A DNA stretch of 64,000 nucleotides from the NCBI GenBank assembly GCA_001643675.2, contig LSRY02000019.1, positions 1,126,001 to 1,190,000 of the forward strand. Direction: 5' to 3'. Positions 57,920 through 64,000 of this stretch are shown in pieces. The notes beneath the pieces were generated by a model. That model did no database searches, was not told the origin of the DNA, and saw only the letters and a list, made by a program, of their open reading frames with translations. Every line of letters begins with the position of its first letter. Within the stretch, counting starts at the first letter, position 1. Source of the stretch: Monocercomonoides exilis (lineage: Eukaryota > Preaxostyla > Oxymonadida > Polymastigidae). The position numbers and the translations under genes are program-made.

Positions 57920-60900
57920 ATGTTCTTATGTTTTATTTTTTGCTTTTTGTGCTCCAATTATTGTAGTTCACCAAATGTACTTGTGGTTGGAACATTAAAT
58001 GGAGATATATATGCACTAGAAGAAGATACAGGAAATGAACGATGGAAGATTGAATTTGGAGGCCCGTTAGTGAAATATTCTGCGTGTTTGTCAATGGTTC
58101 CTTCAATTGACGGAAACATATATGCAATTGATGAAAAGAGAAGAGTTAATGTATGCTCATTTATTATCGAAAAAAATTATAAATTTCTGTTTTATTCATA
58201 ATTAAACACATTTTAGAAATTACCGTTTTCTTTACACTCTTTCCTTTCAAAATCACCTTTTATTTCAAATGGAATAATATACCACACGGCAAAAACTGTT
58301 GAAGCGAAAGACATTGATGCGCGCAATGGAAAAATTATCAATGAATTTGTTTGTGATACGAAAATAATGCCAAAAGTGCAAAAGAGAGATTTATTGCGAA
58401 TTGGTCGAATTAATTATGTACTATCAGCAACAGATATTAAAACAAAAAAAATGATGTGTGCAATGCTGCAATATTCTCTCTTTTTTATTAATTTGAACTT
58501 TTCAAATTATTCATCAACATGCAATATTCTTAAATCTGCGAATTTTCATTTTCATTTTTATGCAGTTGGAATGCTTCTGTGAGTGAATTTATAGGCTCAT
58601 TCACGCCTTGCACGAAAGAAAGCACAGACACAAATCCAGAAGAAACAAGAAATTCTGGTTTTTTTATTATGACAGATGGAACTGTGCAATTCCGCTATTC
58701 CAATTGGGAAAGTGGAAATGTTGAGTTTTGGAGCAGAAGACTACCTTCGCACGCAGTTCCTGTTTTATCTGTGTCATCTGCAGAATTTCTGGATGCTTTT
58801 TTGTCGATTGAAGCAAACCGGAAGCCGTTCTTTTCTTCTCCATTTGGAGCTTCATCATTTATGGACACGTTCATGGCATCTTCAGCTGCACAGGCTTCTT
58901 CTCTGCCGTCACATTTGCCGCGTCTGCCGTTCTCCTCACAGCCACCACAGCCGACAGATCTGCTTGCAAGCAGCATGAGAGGCCGGCAGTCTTCAAACCC
59001 GGTTCTGCTGACAGTCGGAGGCGATGCGCTGTATCTTTTCGAAGTTCCTGATCTGTTCGGCACGAGCGGCGCGAAGGCCTCCTGCAGCCCAATCGGCTGG
59101 CGCGGGGCGGAGGAGGTCAGGGTGGCGGAGGTTGAGGCAGTGAAAGAGAAGGAAGAGGAAGAGGAAGAGGAGGAGGAGGAGAAAGACACAGACTCGCACG
59201 ATGCAACACTCATCTCTGCAACAAAAGAAGAAAGGAAAGGGCATTCTCAAGAAAGGAGCGATGGCAATTCTCCAACAGCTTCGAATCTGCATGGTGATGA
59301 TCACCATTCATCAGCTCATAACAAGTTAGGACATCACGAAGAAGCAAGTCACAGCAGAGAAGATGAATCAGCAATCAATCATACCAACACTTCATCCGAA
59401 TCCAACACAGCCGAAGCGCTTTGGATGTGTTTTGACGACTCCGTCTGCTCAGCCCTGGGCGTGCCGACGTTTGCCTCTTCGGCTTCTGCCTCTTCGCTGC
59501 TGGGCGAATCTTCAGAGGGAGGGAGTAGTAGTAGTAGCAGCAGCAGCAGGATGGGAGGGCCTACAGAGATGGAGATTGTCATCCACGGCGACATCCCGAA
59601 GAAGATCTTTATGCTTTTGTCCCCCTTTCTCTCGCGCCAGGAGGAAAAAGAGCGCTCAGATAGGAGCAGAGAGACGAGGGGTGGTGATGATGAAGAGTGT
59701 CAGAGAAGAAGGTGTGAGGATGGCGTGGATTCAGATGCGGATTCTGTCTCTCCTTTCCATCCATCGCTGCTTCCGTCTCTTGAAAATGACAGCTCTGCAC
59801 AAATATCTTCTTCAGATTCATCTTCATCGCTATCATCATCATCTTCTTCCTCTTCTTCCTCATACAAATACGACGACATCCCAGCCAATTCGATTCCTCC
59901 CTTTTTTGCGCTGCTTCTACGTGCACATCGCCTGTCGCGTTATGAAAACAACAAAAAAGCGCTTTCTTCAGACGGAACAGAAGTTCGTTCCGTCATTCCG
60001 GCTTTTGATGAGCAAGGGAATTTTATTGTGGATGATGATCCGTATGAAGAATTAGAAGAGCTTGAAGAGTTTAATGTGTTTGATGATAATAATGGTGATG
60101 ATGATATTGACGAAGAGAAAAGGAAAGAGAGAAGAGAAAGAGGAGAAAGAGGAGAAAGAGGAGAAAAAAAAGAAACCCGGAGCAAAAACAGCAAAATTCG
60201 AAAAGGGATGGAAATTCTGAAGAGACTAGAGCGAGCAAGACACGAAGACACGGAGTTTCTCAGTTTGTTTTCCGGAGAAATAGGAAAAGGCATGATGAGG
60301 GTGTGGGAGAGGGAAAGGGCAGAAAAGGAAGAAGAAGCGATGCTTTTGATAGCAAGTGAGCTGACAAACAAGCAGAAAGAGAGAGAAAACAATAAAACAG
60401 ACACAAAATGTGTGAAGGAAAGACAGAATGAAACAGGAAGGCAACAAGATTCGACACAAAGGAGTGTGAAGAAGATAAAAGAAAGAAAAGAAGAAGAAGA
60501 TAAAGAAGATAAAGAAGAAGGAAGAGGAGAAGACAATTTAAAGTCTGAAGCAGGCAGTGATGAATGTACAGAAAGCAAAGATGAACTGAAACCGGATGAT
60601 ATTTCTGAACTTTTGAGCGTTTTGTCGCGTTTCGAAAAGCACAACCATCTTGCGCTTCTGCTGCGTCTGTGGATTGAGAAAGAAATTCTGAAAATAAACG
60701 AGAATTATTTACTACCAAATTCATCTCCATCTTCTTCTTCTTCTTCCTCCTCCTCTTCTTCTTCCATTGTGAATTCATCTCTCCTTCCATCCACTCACCA
60801 CCAAACCCACAACAACCCCTTCAGAACTTCCACCTCTCTTTTTGTTGTTCTCCTCATTGCTCTTGTTCTTGCCTGTGTTTTTGTGGTTGTTCTGTTCACA

Positions 60901-62723
60901 TTCAAAACAGCTGTCAATCAGACAAGCCAAGCAATGCTGATGATGCAACATGCACAGGAAGTGATGGAGCAGTCATTGACATCTCAAAAGGCAGGTGATG
61001 GGGAGAAGGAGAAGGAGAAAGAGAAAGAGAACGAGAACGAGAAGGGGAAAGAGGAGAGAGAGAAAGAGAAAACAGAGAAATTAGTGAGGGGTTCTGATGG
61101 GAATGAAGAAAAGGATGATAAGAAGAAAGAGAAGAAGAAGAAGAAAGAGAAAAATGAAAAGAGCGAAAACGAATCTGAAAATGGATTTGCTGAAGGAAAA
61201 GAAGGAGAAAATGGAAACAAGCAAATGAACAGAAAGACAGAAGCACCGAAAAATGAACAAATATCTGCTTTGATAAATGCAAATGGTTCTTCAGATAAGC
61301 AAAAAACTGATTCTGCTACAGATTCTACAACAGACATATCAAACTCATCTTCTCTTTCTTCTTCCTCTTCTTCCTCTTCCTCTTCCTCCTCCTCCTCTTC
61401 TTCTTCCTCTTCCTCCTCCTCTTTTCTTCTTCCTTTCACCTCTCCATTCAACCCACCACTTCACCTCACACCTCTTTCTCATCCGTATTCTCCTGCTTAT
61501 CAATATTCTTCTCCAACCAATGAAAATTTCCTTCCTCCTCTCATTCTGTCTTCTTTCTCGCAATATTCTCCTTCTCCTTCGCTTCCCTGGACTCTTAGTC
61601 AAACAGGATTTCATCCTTCTTCTTTATCAACTACCCCGGCTCCTTCGATGCAGATTTCTTCTTCTTCTTCTTCCGCTTCTATTTCTTCTTCTTCTTCATC
61701 TTCATCCTCATTCATTGATCCAACAACTCCATCCAACTGTCAAAAGGGAACAGAACAAGAAACTTTATCATCATCATCTTCTTCTTCTTCCCCTTCTTCC
61801 TCTTCATCATTAATAACAAAAGGAAGGCAGCTTGGCCAGTTTCGTGTGGATGAGGGCAGAGTGATTGGGATGGGCAGAAGAGGAAGTGTTTTGTTCAAAG
61901 GAGCCATCGGAGAACAAGACATTGTTGTGAAAAGGGTGGTGAAGATGATGATGGCGGGGAAACTGAAGAGCGAGAGGAAATACGTGGAGAACGTGGTGAA
62001 TGAAAGCGGAGCGTTGAAAAGAATGCTTGGATTGAGCACGATGAAAGGGAAAATTACGTTTGCTGCTGCTTCTTCTTCTTCTTCTCCTTCTCTTTCATTA
62101 TCATCTTCCTCTTCTCCTTCTCTTTCTCCTGCTTCTGCTTCTTCTATTTTTTCTCCTTTTTCTTCTCCTTCGCTTTCTTCTTCTTCTTCACTTCAAGAAC
62201 AGTACCTGAATGATCTCTTCAGCACTGATCCAATCGCCTTCACGCATCAATACATTCACTCAATCTTTGACATCCATACACCTCAATTATCTTCTTCATC
62301 TTTCTCCTCCTCCTCCTCCTCCTCCTCCTCTTCTTCTCTCCATCCAAATGTAATGAAGCTGTATGACTCAGCCGGAGACAGAGATTTCGTGTATGTGGCA
62401 ATGGAGAAATGCGAATGCACACTCGAAAAATGGCTAAGTCAACATGTTTCGCAGCAAGCACCGAATGTAAAGAGAAAAGGAAAACAAACAAAAAGAGGAG
62501 AAAAAATGAGTTTGAAGCAGAATAACACGTGTTCTACAGGCTCTGTGAATTATTATGTTCCTGATGGATCTTCAGCCTATTCAGCACAAACAACATCTTC
62601 ATCAACATCAGCTTCGTCATCTTCGCATCAATCTCCTTCTCTTTCTCCTGCTTCTTCATATTCTTCTTATTCTTCTTATTCTTCTTCTACTCCTCCTTTA
62701 TCATCCTCTTCTTCCACTTTCAC

Positions 62724-62754
<31 letters not shown>

Positions 62755-64000
62755 CCTTCTTCTTCTTCCTCTTCTTCCTCCTCTTCTTCCTTCATCTATA
62801 CCCCACCTCCTTCTTCACCAATCACTCAATCTTCCCAATCACCCCACTCCATCTTCTCCAACCAAACACAAACCTCACCCGAACTCAAATCTCTTCTTCT
62901 TCAGATTGTGGAAGGGATGCATTTCATTCACGAAGCAGAAAAGCAAAAAAATGTGTTTGCGTTTCATGAGATTACACCAAGTCGAATTATGATTGCAGAA
63001 GATGGAAGAGTGAAAATAGGGGATATTGCGTTTGGCTTGACACCACAGGGGAATGGAAGAAGCGATATGTTTTCAATGTTATCATCATCATCTTCTTCTT
63101 CTTCCTCTTCTTCTTCCTCTTCCTCCTCTTCCTCTTCTTCTTTCTCTTCTTCCTCTTCCTCTTCCTCATCATCATCTTTGCCAAGTGCGTGGAATGACTC
63201 CTCGTTCTCTCTTCTTTCGTCGTCTTCTGTCAGAACACTGCAGTCTCCTGCAACTTATTCCTTTTCTGAATGGAAAGGGGCATTTGTGACTGAGTCGTTT
63301 ATTGAGAAGAAGGCAAAGAAAAAGGAGGGGAAGAAGTTGATGATGGATGGGATGAATAATTGTGCAGATGAAGAGAAGGAGGTTGAAGGAGGAAATGAAA
63401 AGGAAGAAGGAAAGGAAGAAGAGAAAGAAGAAGAAGAAGAAGAGAAAGTGAAAGAGAAAGAAGAAGATGGGAAGCAAAAAGAAAGATTTAGTGAAGGAAA
63501 AATGATTTGTGAGGAGGAAGAAGAAAAAGAAACAGAAAGAGATAAACAAGAACAGAAACACAAACACGAAATGAATGAAAATGCAGAAGATAAAGAAAAT
63601 GCCTCATCTCAAAGCAGTTCCTTGACATCTCAAATGAGTCAGAATGATAATGGCACAGAGTTCTGGGTGTTTGCCAGCGAAGAGCGGTGGATTCAGCCAA
63701 ATTGCACTGAAAGTGCTGACAACAACACTGTTTGTGTGGAGGAAGACAAAGAAATAGATGATAGCAACAGAAACAGAAGTGAAAAGGAATATCAGAAAGA
63801 AGAAGAGGTTAATGAAAAGAAAGAAGGAAATGAAACAAGCAAAGAATCGTCTTCTGATAGTTATTCTTCATTAGCCAGTTCGCCATTTGAATATACTCCT
63901 TTGAAAAGTTCTGTTGAGAATGAGAAAGAAACAAAGAAGCCAAACAAAAAAGAGAAGAAAGACAAAAAGGAAAAGAAATCTGACAGCAAAGGATTGAATT
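57920..64000 (+). CDS. IRE1-like ER-stress sensor with degenerate kinase catalytic loop, 3' end outside window
   Basis: IRE1 senses unfolded protein in the ER lumen and signals through cytosolic kinase and RNase domains. Exons 57920-58150, 58217-58455 and 58566 onward stay open to the window edge (at least 1968 residues). A signal peptide (MFLCFIFCFLCSNYC) precedes a lumenal propeller with LVVGTLNGDIYALEEDTGNERW, LPFSLHSFLSKSPF, SNGIIY and WNASVSEF, as in IRE1. A long Ser/acidic insertion follows, then a membrane helix at about residue 913 (SLFVVLLIALVLACVFVVV). The kinase starts near residue 1246: glycine loop IGMGRRGSVLFKG, lysine in DIVVKRVVK, HPNVMKLYDSAGDRDFVYVAMEKC. The catalytic loop reads FHEITPSR where HRDLKPHN is expected (Asp to Glu 1625, Lys to Thr, Asn to Arg), and DFG reads DIAFG (residue 1643). 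A huge Ser/Glu insertion fills the activation segment. The RNase domain would lie downstream. Confidence 0.82.

Overview
This is eukaryotic nuclear DNA from an intron-bearing protist, most likely an oxymonad (Preaxostyla) close to Monocercomonoides. Evidence for the lineage: a four-exon gene at 55467-57040 matches a large protein family I know from Monocercomonoides, and a broken gene at 10118-11671 has the polymorphic-outer-membrane-protein-like repeat style expanded in oxymonads. Introns are short and AT-rich, mostly 45-300 nt, with donors resembling GTDTGY (GTATGC, GTGTGC, GTTTGT) and acceptors ending YAG. Intergenic DNA is very AT-rich with long A or T homopolymers. Coding DNA is richer in G+C and full of serine tracts (TCT/TCC repeats) and Glu/Lys/Arg-rich insertions. 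Lineage and all splice models were inferred by eye; no alignment or transcript was available.

Layout. 1-3177: 3' part of a myotubularin-like phosphoinositide phosphatase (+). 4209-5525: protein with three tandem PNPOx-like split barrels (-). 6180-9091: decayed multi-exon DDE-transposase-like gene (-), one intron of which holds a 779-bp inverted-repeat element (8039-8817). 10118-11671: surface-protein-like pseudogene (+). 13498-15061: RRM plus RanBP2 zinc finger plus Ser/Tyr-rich protein resembling the FET/TAF15 group (-). 15171-20058: WDR48/UAF1 homologue in eight exons (+). 21040-32698: giant Pumilio protein of about 3831 residues (+). 34470-37823: bromodomain/AT-hook protein (-). 37938-41634: ankyrin-DHHC palmitoyltransferase (+). 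42057-43274: two-TM hypothetical protein (+). 45119-51063: RRM protein with a very long disordered tail (-). 51171-51685: secreted MRH-like protein, 3' end uncertain (+). 53763-54406: two small doubtful ORFs. 55467-57040: oxymonad family protein (-). 57920-64000: IRE1-like ER stress sensor, running off the window (+).

Functional picture. There is no operon-like pathway. The genes belong to eukaryotic regulatory systems: phosphoinositide turnover (myotubularin), deubiquitinase activation (WDR48), post-transcriptional control (Pumilio and two RRM proteins), chromatin reading (bromodomain), protein acylation (DHHC), and ER quality control or stress signalling (IRE1-like; possibly the MRH-like protein). 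Three divergent gene pairs have only 107-114 bp between start codons, which points to compact bidirectional promoters. Nearly every conserved domain is interrupted or flanked by low-complexity insertions, so these proteins are two to several times longer than their relatives.
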